DNA from: Mycolicibacter virginiensis
Lineage (GTDB): Bacteria; Actinomycetota; Actinomycetes; Mycobacteriales; Mycobacteriaceae
Length of the DNA: 64,000 nucleotides
Reading direction: 5' to 3'
NCBI RefSeq assembly: GCF_022374935.2
Contig: NZ_CP092430.2
Coordinates: forward strand, 2,666,001 to 2,730,000
Below, in pieces: positions 42,511-50,634 of the stretch; positions within the stretch are counted from its first letter, which is position 1; every line of letters starts with the position of its first letter. The position numbers and the translations under genes were made by a program. Under the pieces are notes generated by a model that saw only the letters and a list, made by a program, of their open reading frames with translations, ran no database searches and had not been told where the DNA came from.

Positions 42511-42540
42511 GACCTCCTTCTCCGCCTCGCAGGACGGATC
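42511..42540 (-). promoter_or_regulatory. PyrR-binding RNA element overlapping the pyrR ribosome-binding site
   Basis: In the leader RNA, TCCTGCGAGG at 42525-42534 (minus strand) fits the PyrR loop pattern UCCNGNGAGG, flanked by CCG and CGG that can form a stem. The AAGGAGG ribosome-binding site begins within a few bases of it, so PyrR bound at high UMP would block translation. I see no terminator/antiterminator pair, so control is probably translational. Confidence 0.75.
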
Positions 42541-42565
42541 GTTAAAGGATGTCGAACTGCCGCGT

Positions 42566-42571
42566 AGCCTA
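42566..42571 (-). promoter_or_regulatory. Predicted -10 of the pyr operon promoter
   Basis: TAGGCT on the minus strand fits TANNNT and would give a leader of about 60 bases that includes the whole PyrR-binding element before the pyrR ATG. No strong -35 is visible. Confidence 0.45.
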
Positions 42572-42597
42572 ACATCTGCCGCGCTTGCGATCGCCGC

Positions 42598-42609
42598 TAA
42601 CCTGACCAG
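42598..42609 (+). promoter_or_regulatory. Predicted leaderless promoter for the serine hydrolase gene
   Basis: TAACCT at 42598-42603 is followed by six bases and the GTG at 42610, so transcription is expected to start at the start codon. No ribosome-binding site precedes this gene, in agreement with a leaderless mRNA. Confidence 0.45.
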
Positions 42610-43812
42610 GTGAATCTCGACCCGAATCAGGCGCCGCTGCGCGAGGCCTGCGACAGCGGCCTGCTCGCCGGCGTGGTGACGCTCGTCTGGCAGCGCGGCT
42701 CGGTGCTGCAGGTCAATGAGATCGGCCACCGCGATGTCGGCGCCGGCCTGCCGATGACCCGCGACACGATCTTCCGGATCGCCTCCATGACCAAGCCGGT
42801 CACCATCGCCGCCGCGATGACCCTGGTCGACGAAGGACGGCTGCGGCTGACCGACCCGATCGCGCACTGGTTGCCGGAGTTCGCCGCGCCGCGGGTGCTG
42901 GTCGACCCGGCTGGTTCGCTGGAATCGACCACCGCGGCACGGCGCGCAATCACGGTCGACGATCTGATGACGCACCGCTGCGGCATCGGCTACGGGTTCT
43001 CCGTACCCGGTCCGATCGCGCGGGAGTACCAGCGGCTGCCCTTCGGGCGCGGGCCCGAGGCGTGGCTGACCGCGCTGGCGGCGCTTCCCCTGGTGGATCA
43101 GCCCGGTGAACGTGTCACCTACGGCCACGGCACCGACGTGCTGGGCGTGCTGATGTCGCGGATGGAGGGCAAGCCGCTACCGCAGGTGATCGAGGAAAGG
43201 ATCCTGGGCCCGCTGGGGATGGCCGACACCGGTTTCTGCGTCACACCGCAGGCCCGCGGACGCAGCGCCACCATGTACCGCGTCGACGGGGACACACTGC
43301 GCGACGACGCGATGGGGCCGGTCCCGATCGCGATGCCGGCGTTTCCCAACGCCGGGGGCGGCTTGATGTCCACCGCCGACGACTATCTGGCCTTCACCCG
43401 GATGTTGTTGGCCGACGGGATGTTCGACGGCACCCGGGTGCTCTCGGCCTCCTCGGCGCGGGCGATGCGCACCGATCAGCTCACCGACGACCAGAAGCGC
43501 CACCCGTTCCTGGGCGCCCCGTTCTGGGTCGGCCGCGGCTTCGGGCTCAATCTGTCGGTGGTGACCGACCCGGCGAAGTCCCAACCACTGTTCGGACCGG
43601 GCGGTGCCGGCGCGTTCGGCTGGCCGGGCGCCTACGGCACCTGGTGGCAAGCGGATCCGGCCGCGGATCTGATCCTGATCTACCTGGTCCAGAACTCGCC
43701 GACGCTGTCCACCGACATGGCCGTCGCGGTCGCCGGCAATACCTCGATCGCCAAGCTGCGGGTGGCGCAGCCGAAGTTCGTCCGGCGGACCTACGCGGCC
43801 CTGGGTTTGTGA
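42610..43812 (+). CDS. Beta-lactamase-fold serine hydrolase/esterase
   Basis: The 400-residue protein belongs to the class C beta-lactamase-related (EstB-like) family. The nucleophile motif is SMTK (about residues 59-62), the second motif is YGH (near 178) in place of YxN, and a C-terminal [13 protein letters not shown] takes the KTG/HxG position. No signal peptide is seen, so it is probably a cytosolic esterase rather than a lactamase. It diverges from the pyr operon by 111 bases and converges on the FMN reductase gene across a hairpin terminator. Confidence 0.87.
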   Translation: MNLDPNQAPLREACDSGLLAGVVTLVWQRGSVLQVNEIGHRDVGAGLPMTRDTIFRIASMTKPVTIAAAMTLVDEGRLRLTDPIAHWLPEFAAPRVLVDPAGSLESTTAARRAITVDDLMTHRCGIGYGFSVPGPIAREYQRLPFGRGPEAWLTALAALPLVDQPGERVTYGHGTDVLGVLMSRMEGKPLPQVIEERILGPLGMADTGFCVTPQARGRSATMYRVDGDTLRDDAMGPVPIAMPAFPNAGGGLMSTADDYLAFTRMLLADGMFDGTRVLSASSARAMRTDQLTDDQKRHPFLGAPFWVGRGFGLNLSVVTDPAKSQPLFGPGGAGAFGWPGAYGTWWQADPAADLILIYLVQNSPTLSTDMAVAVAGNTSIAKLRVAQPKFVRRTYAALGL

Positions 43813-43848
43813 GCCCGGGCTGGCGGCAAGACCGTTGAGCATCAGGCG

Positions 43849-43913
43849 TGCATCGAGTGTGCGGTTCGGTAGGCCAGAAGACGATTTCGCCGACCAAACC
43901 GCACACTCGGCAC
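43849..43913. terminator. Long palindromic bidirectional terminator
   Basis: Arms of 21 bases at 43854-43874 and 43889-43909 match except at two positions; thirteen outer bases (CGAGTGTGCGGTT / AACCGCACACTCG) are perfect, and GTGC/GCAC extends the stem past a small bulge. The loop is 14 bases. It sits between convergent stops, like the different palindrome at 26363-26420. Confidence 0.8.
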
Positions 43914-43920
43914 GTTTCTC

Positions 43921-44544
43921 CTAGAGCCGCTCCCCCGCCAACCGCGCCTTCTCCAGCGCCGCGTCGCGCATCTGTGCCCGCTCCTCGGGGGTCCACCGGG
44001 TGGTCGGTTCGAAGACCAGTGTCTCGACGGCGTAGCCCAGCATGGTGAACACGTACTCCAGATACGGCCGCTGAAAGTCCTGCAGGTCGGCGCGATCGCC
44101 GTCGTAGGCGCTGGAGCGCGTCAAGATGAGTTGCAGCGGCTTGCCCTCCCCCAACGTGCCCACGTGTTCGCCGCGCTCGTTGAGGGTGAAGCTGGCCATC
44201 GGCTGCACGATGACGTCGATCCAGGCCTTCAGGGCATGCGGCACATGCCAATTCCACATCGGCGAGGAGACCACCAACCGATCGAATGACCGCACCCGCT
44301 CGATCTCGGCCAGCACCTGCGACCAGATCTGCTTCTGCTCGGGGGTTCGGCGTTCGCCGTAGAGCGGTGCGAACTTGGCGAACGCGGCATCACGGCCGAA
44401 CACCAGCATCTCGTCGGTCCACACCGAGAACCGTTCGACGTCGCCGACCGCTGCCGCGGGCGCGGCGTCCAGGAAGGCCTGGGTCAGCGCCGAGGACAGC
44501 GAGTGCTCTTGTTTCGGGCTCGCCTCCACCCACAGAGTTTTCAT
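43921..44544 (-). CDS. Flavodoxin-fold FMN-dependent NAD(P)H reductase (AzoR-like)
   Basis: This 207-residue protein has an ASPKQEHSLSSALTQAF phosphate-binding start and the SSPMWNWHVPHALKAWID segment that matches the FMN-binding (P)MYNFxxPxxLKxWID motif of azoreductases. It likely reduces FMN or quinones with NAD(P)H. It begins 17 bases after the flavin monooxygenase gene with AAGGA upstream, so I infer it supplies reduced flavin to that enzyme, as in two-component monooxygenases. An independent quinone/azo reductase role remains possible. Confidence 0.82.
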   Translation of the reverse strand: MKTLWVEASPKQEHSLSSALTQAFLDAAPAAAVGDVERFSVWTDEMLVFGRDAAFAKFAPLYGERRTPEQKQIWSQVLAEIERVRSFDRLVVSSPMWNWHVPHALKAWIDVIVQPMASFTLNERGEHVGTLGEGKPLQLILTRSSAYDGDRADLQDFQRPYLEYVFTMLGYAVETLVFEPTTRWTPEERAQMRDAALEKARLAGERL

Positions 44545-44561
44545 GGTGTCCTTCGCCTCGG

Positions 44562-45731
44562 TCAGATCATCGAGATCGGTGAGATCTTCACGCCGGCCTC
44601 GAGTGCGCCCGACAATTCGCGTGCCACGTCGTAGTCGAAGACGACGTGTCCGCAGATGACGTCGACATCGCGTTTGGCGCGCTGGAGCGGGTTGGCCACG
44701 AACTGCGCGCTGGCACCGGAGGCTTCGAGCAGATCGGCGATCACGGCCCGGGATTCGTGCACGATATAGGCGGCCGCAGCCCGGGCATCGGCCCGAACGG
44801 GGCGACTGATCCGCTCGCGCGCATCCACCGCGTCTTGAATCCGGCCCGCGGTGTCATCGAGAAGCCCGCGCAGCGCACGCAGCCGAACCCGCGCATCGCC
44901 CAGGCGGATCTGGGCCGCCGGCTGATTCTTCTGCGCCGCACCGGAATACGCCAGCACCCGCTCGGTCAGGCGTTCGGCGAACAGGTCGGCGACCCATTCG
45001 GCCGACCCGAGGGCGGGCATCGCGGCGACCAGGGCCAGCGCCGGGACCATCGGCCACCGGTACGCCGAGGCGTCATGCAGCTCGGCGCCGGGAGCGGTTC
45101 CGGAGTAGATGTCAAGGACCTTGACCAGTCGGTGCGACGGCACGTGCACGTTCTCGATGACGACATCGTTGGAGCCGGTGGCCCGCATGCCCGCGGTGTG
45201 CCAGACGTCCTCGATGCGTATGTCGGCCGCCGGGAGCAGCACCAGCGCCGGGTAGGGCGCCTCAGAGCCGTCGCTGGGTCCGCAGATCGCCCCGACCATG
45301 ATCCAGTCGGCGTCCATCACGCCGGTCGCCCACGACCAGCGCCCGGACAATCGGATGCCATCACCGTCGGGCACGCCGCGCCCGGTCGGCGCCAACGGCG
45401 CCGGGCACAGCACCGGCCCGGAAGCGAACACCTCGTCTTGGGCCTGCTCACCGAAGAGCGCCAGCATCCAGTTGTGCAGCATGTAGAACCCGAGCGTCCA
45501 GGCACTGGACGCGCAGCCGTGTGCCATGCGCCGAATCGGGTCGAGGATCTCGGGAAATTCCGCCTGCTGCCCGCCATAGCGGGCCGGTAAGAGCAGGTCG
45601 GCCAGTCCGGACTTGCGGAAGTCCTCGACGGTCTCGGCCGGAAGACGGCGCAGCTCCTCGGCGGCTGCGGCGCGTTGCGCCAGTCGAGAGATGAATTCCT
45701 CGGGCACCACCGGTGCCGTCATGGTCGCCAT
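44562..45731 (-). CDS. Acyl-CoA-dehydrogenase-fold flavin monooxygenase (group D type)
   Basis: The 389-residue protein has the acyl-CoA dehydrogenase fold but C-terminal features of reduced-flavin monooxygenases such as HsaA, DszC and SfnB: LLEASGASAQFVANPLQRAKRDVDVICGH. The N-terminal RLPAETVEDFRKSGLADLLLPARYGG is standard for the superfamily. These enzymes use FMNH2/FADH2 from a partner reductase to hydroxylate aromatics or oxidise sulfur compounds. A candidate TetR operator lies 13-30 bases upstream of the ATG, and the FMN reductase gene follows. The exact substrate cannot be read from the sequence. Confidence 0.8.
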   Translation of the reverse strand: MATMTAPVVPEEFISRLAQRAAAAEELRRLPAETVEDFRKSGLADLLLPARYGGQQAEFPEILDPIRRMAHGCASSAWTLGFYMLHNWMLALFGEQAQDEVFASGPVLCPAPLAPTGRGVPDGDGIRLSGRWSWATGVMDADWIMVGAICGPSDGSEAPYPALVLLPAADIRIEDVWHTAGMRATGSNDVVIENVHVPSHRLVKVLDIYSGTAPGAELHDASAYRWPMVPALALVAAMPALGSAEWVADLFAERLTERVLAYSGAAQKNQPAAQIRLGDARVRLRALRGLLDDTAGRIQDAVDARERISRPVRADARAAAAYIVHESRAVIADLLEASGASAQFVANPLQRAKRDVDVICGHVVFDYDVARELSGALEAGVKISPISMI

Positions 45732-45743
45732 ACCCGGACCGTA

Positions 45744-45761
45744 CCATACCTTTTGGTATGG
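45744..45761 (-). promoter_or_regulatory. TetR-type operator between tetR and the monooxygenase gene
   Basis: CCATACC and GGTATGG form a perfect 7-bp inverted repeat around TTTT. It occupies most of the 33-base gap after the tetR stop and in front of the monooxygenase ATG. Its AT-rich symmetry and place suggest that the adjacent TetR controls the downstream monooxygenase-reductase pair from within the larger cluster. Confidence 0.6.
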
Positions 45762-45764
45762 AGG

Positions 45765-46343
45765 TCAGTGTCGCAGCATGACGTCCAGGAACCGTTCCCG
45801 CCCGCTCGCCGCTCGTGCGCTCGGCGCCGAACCGGACAGATGCAGAAATCCGATTCCGACGGCGAACGTTGCATTGGCGCGCATGTCGGCCTCGTCGGTG
45901 TCGAAGCCGTCGTCGAGAAACGCCTGCCGAACCGCCTTGAGCACCCGCCGATCCGAGCTGCGGACCGCCGCGGCGACACTGTCCTCCGACCGGGCCCATT
46001 CGCGCATGGCACGTTCGAGCATCCAGTGGGCGGGCCCGACCAGGGCGGCCATCATCCGCGACAGCCGCTCGCGCGGCGGCAGTTCCGACAGCGCATCGAA
46101 GTCGCCGCGGTCCGAGTCACGCACTGCGGCAAAGGTGTCGACCAGCGCCTGCCGGTAGGTCTTCATATCGGCGAAATGCCAGTAGAAACTGCCTTTAGTG
46201 ACTCCGAGCCGCTTGCAGAGCCGGTCGATGGTCAGCGCCTTGACGCCGTCTTCGGCCAGAATGCGGAAGCCGGCCTGCACCCAGTCCTGTACGGACAGCC
46301 GGGGATTGCCGCCCGACCCGCCAACTGTGTCCGACGTGGCCAT
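45765..46343 (-). CDS. TetR-family regulator of the monooxygenase pair
   Basis: This 192-residue protein has a TetR DNA-binding domain at residues about 18-65 (GFRILAEDGVKALTIDRLCKRLGVTKGSFYWHF), where TKGSFYWHF is the recognition helix signature, followed by a helical ligand domain. It starts six bases after the flavoprotein stop and is followed by the monooxygenase gene, so it lies inside the nine-gene leftward run. The inverted repeat at 45744-45761 is the likely operator. Confidence 0.9.
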   Translation of the reverse strand: MATSDTVGGSGGNPRLSVQDWVQAGFRILAEDGVKALTIDRLCKRLGVTKGSFYWHFADMKTYRQALVDTFAAVRDSDRGDFDALSELPPRERLSRMMAALVGPAHWMLERAMREWARSEDSVAAAVRSSDRRVLKAVRQAFLDDGFDTDEADMRANATFAVGIGFLHLSGSAPSARAASGRERFLDVMLRH

Positions 46344-46349
46344 GGCGAG

Positions 46350-49061
46350 TCAGCGTACTGACCCGGCCGCTTCCTGCAAGGCCCGACGCGCGTACGCGCG
46401 AACGTCGGCGTCGTTGTCCTTGACCGCGAGCCCGAGCGCATCGCGAGCGGCGACGTCGGATTCGGCCCAGAGGGTCAGCCCCAGCACGGCGGCTTTGCGC
46501 ACGTCGAGATGCGGGTCCTCCAGTGCCACCGTCAGCAGCGGCACCGCCGCTTCGGCGTGCGCACCGACCAGCGCGCGGGCCGCGCCGACCCGAACCTGCC
46601 ACGCCGACTCGCGTAGTGCCGGGGTGATGACGGTGAGGTCCTGCGGCCCGCAGCCGATCTCACCGAGCGCGGCCAGTGCCGCCGCACGCACCAGCGGGTC
46701 CGGGTCGCCGATCAGGACCCGTACGGTATCGGCCCCGGCGCGCAACGTCGCCAAGGCGTTGGCTGCGGCGACGCGCACTTCGCGGTTGCCGTCGTCGGCG
46801 GCGATCGCCACCGTTGCCGCGTCGTCGACCGAGACCAGTGCCCGCACCGCTTCGATGCGCACGCGGTGGTCGGGATCGGCCAGTGCGGCCCGGTAGTCCG
46901 CCGGGTCTCCGGCCCGCCGGCTGGACAGCAGGTACACCACGCAGGCCCGCACCGCCGGATCCGGCGAGTTCAACTGCGCACCTGCCGACTCCGGATCGGC
47001 AACCACTTCGACGAGCTCACGCGCCCCGTCGGCAGCGGTCCGGCGCACCGCCGCATCAGCGTCGGCGAGCGCGCCGAACAGCGCAGCGGCGTAACCGTCG
47101 GGAGTGTGCTCGCTCAGCGCGGCGACCGCGGTGCGGCGCACCGCCGGATCGGGATCACCGAGGTATTCGGCCAGATCGGCCAGTGTCGGCTCCTCCAGGG
47201 CCACGACCGCCGCGATACGCGGCGATGGCGGGTGCACCGCGGCCGGTGCCGCAACCCGTGAACCCGCGGTCGCCGGAGCCTGGCCGCCCAGCAGCGGCGG
47301 CTGCGCCACCGCACGCACGGACTGGTCGGTCGGCGGCAACCCGTCCAGTTCGGGGACGGCCACGAAGTAGGGGGCGACCGGGCGTTTGAGGAATTCCATG
47401 GTGCCGTCGGCACGTTTGCGCACGTTGAGGTGGTAGCCCCACTGCGCGTCGTCACGACCGGGCAGGTCGGCACGGTCGTGGTACAGACCCCACCGGGACT
47501 CGGTCCGAGTCAACGATGACCGGGCGGCCAACTCCGCGCAATCACGGATGAACGACACCTCGACGGCCCGCATCAGCTCGTGCGGGCTGCGGGCGCCCAT
47601 CTCGGCGATCTCACCGCGCATCCGCTCGAAGGTCTGCACCGCCAGCGAGAGTTTGGCAGCCGACTTCGGCGGCGCCACATAGTCGTTGACGAACCGACGC
47701 AGCTTGTATTCCACCTGCGGCTGCGGCGGACCCTCGGGGTGGCGCAACGGGCGATAGATCAGCTCGTGAGCCTCGGCGAGCTGATCGGCCGGCAGCTCCC
47801 CCGGCGCCGTGACCTCGCCCAGTGTCGCGGCCGCATCCGCACCGGCGAGGTCACCGAACACGAAGGCGCCGATCATGTAGTTGTGCGGTACGCAGGCCAG
47901 GTCGCCGGCGGCGTACAGGCCGCCAACCGTGGTGCGGGCATTCTCGTCGACCCACACCCCCGATGCGGAATGCCCCGAGCACAAACCGATCTCGGAGATG
48001 TGCATCTCGATGTCGTGGGTGCGGTAGTCGTGACCGCGGTTGGCGTGAAAGGTTCCCCGGGTGGGCCGCTCGGTGGTGTGCAGGATGTCCTCCAGCGCCG
48101 AGAGCGTCTCGTCGGGCAGGTGCGACACCTTGAGGTAGATCGGCCCGCGCGCGGAGTCGATCTCGGATTTGACCTCGGCCATCATCTGACCGGACCAGTA
48201 GTCGGAATCGACGAACCGCTCCCCCAGCGAGTTCACCTGATAGCCGCCGAACGGGTTGGCCACGTACGCGCAGGCTGGCCCGTTGTAATCCTTGATCAGC
48301 GGATTGACCTGGAAGCATTCGATGCCGGACAGCTCGGCGCCGGCGTGGTAGGCCATCGAATAGCCGTCGCCGGCGTTGGTCGGGTTCTCGTAGGTGCCAT
48401 ACAGATAGCCCGACGCGGGCAGCCCGAGGCGCCCGCACGGCCCGGTCGCCAGGATCACCGCCTTGGCGCCGACGGCCACGAACTCACCGGTGCGGGTGTG
48501 CAATGCGGCGGCCCCGACCGCCCGGCCGTCGCGAGTGAGCACCCGCACCGGCATCAGCCGATTTTCGATGCGGATCTTCTCCCGCATCGAGCGCTGCCGA
48601 AGCACCCGGTAGAGCGCCTTCTTGACGTCTTTGCCCTCGGGCATCGGCAACACGTAGGAGCCGGAGCGGTGTACCCGACGTACCGCGTACTCGCCGTGCT
48701 CGTCCTTCTCGAACTTCACTCCGTAACGTTCCAGCCGCTGCACCATCGCGAAGCCGCGGGTGGCGGTCTGATAGACGGTGCGCTGGTTGACGATTCCGTC
48801 GTTGGCGCGGGTGATCTCGGCGACGTAATCCTCGGGCTCGGCTTTGCCGGGGATCACGGCGTTGTTGACGCCGTCCATGCCCATCGCCAGCGCCCCGGAG
48901 TGGCGCACGTGCGCCTTCTCCAACAACAGCACCTGCGCGCCGTGCTCGGCGGCGGTCAGCGCGGCCATGGTGCCGGCGGTGCCGCCGCCGATCACCAGCA
49001 CATCGCAGTCCAGCCGCTGCGGGGTGGCGACATCCGGGATCTGCAGGGACGTCTGCGTCAT
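46350..49061 (-). CDS. AprA/AsfA-like FAD flavoprotein fused to HEAT repeats
   Basis: The 903-residue protein has an N-terminal fumarate-reductase/AprA-type flavoprotein part (residues about 15-590): FAD motif VIGGGTAGTMAALTA, LLEKAHVRHSGALAMGMDGVN, ILATGPCGR, and the second FAD segment GGLYAAGDLACVPH. Residues about 620-900 are eight HEAT (PBS-lyase type) repeats of 30-35 residues with the DPDPAVRRTAVAAL pattern, a domain normally absent from AprA or AsfA. The family reduces or releases sulfur compounds with electrons from a ferredoxin; a two-cluster ferredoxin is in the same operon. An SsuABC-like transporter between them points to organosulfonate use. The start overlaps the ATPase stop (ATGA). 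Dissimilatory APS reduction is unlikely, since sat and dsr genes are absent here. Confidence 0.8.
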   Translation of the reverse strand: MTQTSLQIPDVATPQRLDCDVLVIGGGTAGTMAALTAAEHGAQVLLLEKAHVRHSGALAMGMDGVNNAVIPGKAEPEDYVAEITRANDGIVNQRTVYQTATRGFAMVQRLERYGVKFEKDEHGEYAVRRVHRSGSYVLPMPEGKDVKKALYRVLRQRSMREKIRIENRLMPVRVLTRDGRAVGAAALHTRTGEFVAVGAKAVILATGPCGRLGLPASGYLYGTYENPTNAGDGYSMAYHAGAELSGIECFQVNPLIKDYNGPACAYVANPFGGYQVNSLGERFVDSDYWSGQMMAEVKSEIDSARGPIYLKVSHLPDETLSALEDILHTTERPTRGTFHANRGHDYRTHDIEMHISEIGLCSGHSASGVWVDENARTTVGGLYAAGDLACVPHNYMIGAFVFGDLAGADAAATLGEVTAPGELPADQLAEAHELIYRPLRHPEGPPQPQVEYKLRRFVNDYVAPPKSAAKLSLAVQTFERMRGEIAEMGARSPHELMRAVEVSFIRDCAELAARSSLTRTESRWGLYHDRADLPGRDDAQWGYHLNVRKRADGTMEFLKRPVAPYFVAVPELDGLPPTDQSVRAVAQPPLLGGQAPATAGSRVAAPAAVHPPSPRIAAVVALEEPTLADLAEYLGDPDPAVRRTAVAALSEHTPDGYAAALFGALADADAAVRRTAADGARELVEVVADPESAGAQLNSPDPAVRACVVYLLSSRRAGDPADYRAALADPDHRVRIEAVRALVSVDDAATVAIAADDGNREVRVAAANALATLRAGADTVRVLIGDPDPLVRAAALAALGEIGCGPQDLTVITPALRESAWQVRVGAARALVGAHAEAAVPLLTVALEDPHLDVRKAAVLGLTLWAESDVAARDALGLAVKDNDADVRAYARRALQEAAGSVR

Positions 49062-49789
49062 GAGTGCTCCAATGCGGTGAGGATGGCGGCCCGCAGTGCG
49101 GGTTCTGCCCGGCCGCAGCGCGGTTCGGGAACCTCGATCAGTGCCCGCAGTGGCTGTCCAGCACGCCCGAGCACCGCCACCCGGTCACCGAGTGCCAGTG
49201 CCTCGTCGACGTCGTGGGTGACGAACACGATCGTGGTGGGGTGGGATCGCCAGGTGTCGATCAGCAGCGCCTGCATGGCGGCGCGGGTCGCGCTGTCCAG
49301 CGCCCCGAACGGTTCGTCCATCATCACCGCACGAGGCGCGCCGGCCAGGCCGCGGGCCAACTGAACCCGTTGCCGCATCCCGCCGGAGAGGCTTTTCGGC
49401 AGATAATCGCCGAACCCGGTCAGCCCAAGCTCAGCGATCCACCGGTCGGCTTGGGCCCGCCGCCCGGCGCGCGGGACACCGCGCAGTCGCAGCGCCAGCT
49501 CGATGTTGGAGCGCACCGAACGCCACGGCAACAGCGCGTTGTCCTGAAACACCACGCCGCGGTCCCGCGAGGTGGTCCTCACCACGGCGTCGTCGGCCAG
49601 CACTTGTCCCTGCTCGGGATGCAGTAACCCGGCCAGGGCGCGCAGCACGGTCGATTTGCCGCAGCCGGATGGACCGGTCAGCACCAGGATCTCGCCCGGG
49701 CGCACGGCCAGGCTCAGCTCATCAATCACCGGAAAGTCGGTGTAGGACAGCCGGACCCGGTCCAGTGTGAGGCTCATGCCGACCGTCAT
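49058..49789 (-). CDS. ABC transporter ATPase, SsuB/TauB/NrtD type
   Basis: This 243-residue ATPase has Walker A GPSGCGKST, the Q-loop VFQDNALLPWRSV, signature LSGGMRQRVQLARGL, Walker B VMMDEPFGALD and the H-loop FVTHDVDEAL. The LLPW after the Q-loop is characteristic of nitrate/sulfonate/taurine importers. It overlaps the permease stop (ATGA) and the flavoprotein start, so it is expressed with both. An internal ATG five codons in is a possible alternative start. Confidence 0.92.
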   Translation of the reverse strand: MTVGMSLTLDRVRLSYTDFPVIDELSLAVRPGEILVLTGPSGCGKSTVLRALAGLLHPEQGQVLADDAVVRTTSRDRGVVFQDNALLPWRSVRSNIELALRLRGVPRAGRRAQADRWIAELGLTGFGDYLPKSLSGGMRQRVQLARGLAGAPRAVMMDEPFGALDSATRAAMQALLIDTWRSHPTTIVFVTHDVDEALALGDRVAVLGRAGQPLRALIEVPEPRCGRAEPALRAAILTALEHS

Positions 49790-50634
49790 CGACCGTTCTC
49801 CTCACTGCGCGGCAGCCAGCGGGTCAGCCGCCGCCCGACCGTCTCCACCGCAGCCGAGGTGGCGAACCCCAGCACGCCGATGGTGATGATGCCGACGAAC
49901 ACGTCCGGGTAGGCCAGCACGGTGTAGGCCTGCCACGTCCGATACCCGATACCGAGGCGCCCGGAGATCATCTCCGCGGAGATCACGCAGATCCACGACA
50001 CACCCATGCCGACCGACAGGCCGCCGAAGACCCCCGGCAGGATGCCCGGAATCACCACCTGGCTCAACACATCCCAGCGTCCGCCGCCCAGGGTGCGGAC
50101 CGAGTCCTCCCACAGCGTGGGCAGGGCGCGCACCGCGTGCCGGGTGCTGACCAAGATCGGGAAGAAGGCGGCCAGGAACGTGATGAACACGATGCCCTGT
50201 TCGCTGGCCGGAAAGAGCAGGATCGCGACCGGAACCAACGCGATGGCCGGGATGGGCCGGATCAGTTCGGTGAGCGGGCCGACGACATCGGCGGCCACCC
50301 GCGATCTGCCCAGCAGGATGCCGGTGGCGACACCGACCGTCGCGGCCAGACCGAAGCCGGTGAGAATCCGAATCAGCGACTGGGCCAGATCCAGCCAGTA
50401 CGCCTCGGTGCCCAACCGGCGCACCAACGTGGTGAACACCTCATCGACGGTCGGCAGCGTGTCGAACCGCAGCCACCACCGCACGTCAGCGACGGTCAGC
50501 AACTGCCACAGCCCCAGTGCGGCCACCACCGAGGCCAGGCGCAGCAGCCAGGACCACCGTAGGGTCCGGGCCCGGCGCGGTACGGCGCCGACCGGAGCGG
50601 ACGCGGCCGGGGCGCCGGCGAGGACCGCGGTCAC
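49786..50634 (-). CDS. ABC transporter permease, SsuC/TauC type
   Basis: The 282-residue protein has six hydrophobic segments and the EAA loop EDSVRTLGGGRWDVLSQVVIPGILP, which contacts the ATPase. It belongs to the BPD_transp_1 family of sulfonate/nitrate/taurine permeases. The GTG at 50634 overlaps the binding-protein stop by four bases; longer frames to 50775 would lie inside that gene. It probably forms one importer with the adjacent ATPase and lipoprotein. Confidence 0.92.
   Translation of the reverse strand: MTAVLAGAPAASAPVGAVPRRARTLRWSWLLRLASVVAALGLWQLLTVADVRWWLRFDTLPTVDEVFTTLVRRLGTEAYWLDLAQSLIRILTGFGLAATVGVATGILLGRSRVAADVVGPLTELIRPIPAIALVPVAILLFPASEQGIVFITFLAAFFPILVSTRHAVRALPTLWEDSVRTLGGGRWDVLSQVVIPGILPGVFGGLSVGMGVSWICVISAEMISGRLGIGYRTWQAYTVLAYPDVFVGIITIGVLGFATSAAVETVGRRLTRWLPRSEENGR

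Noticed and set aside
42499..43128. Upstream extension of pyrR to about 400 residues
   Set aside because: It is antisense to the serine hydrolase and removes the conserved leader; the ATG at 42498 has the proper context.
42610..43812. Secreted beta-lactamase resistance gene
   Set aside because: No signal peptide and the second and third motifs fit EstB-like esterases better than lactamases.
46350..49061. True dissimilatory APS reductase AprA
   Set aside because: No sat, dsr or qmo genes are near; the context is an importer and regulators, favouring AsfA-like organosulfur use.
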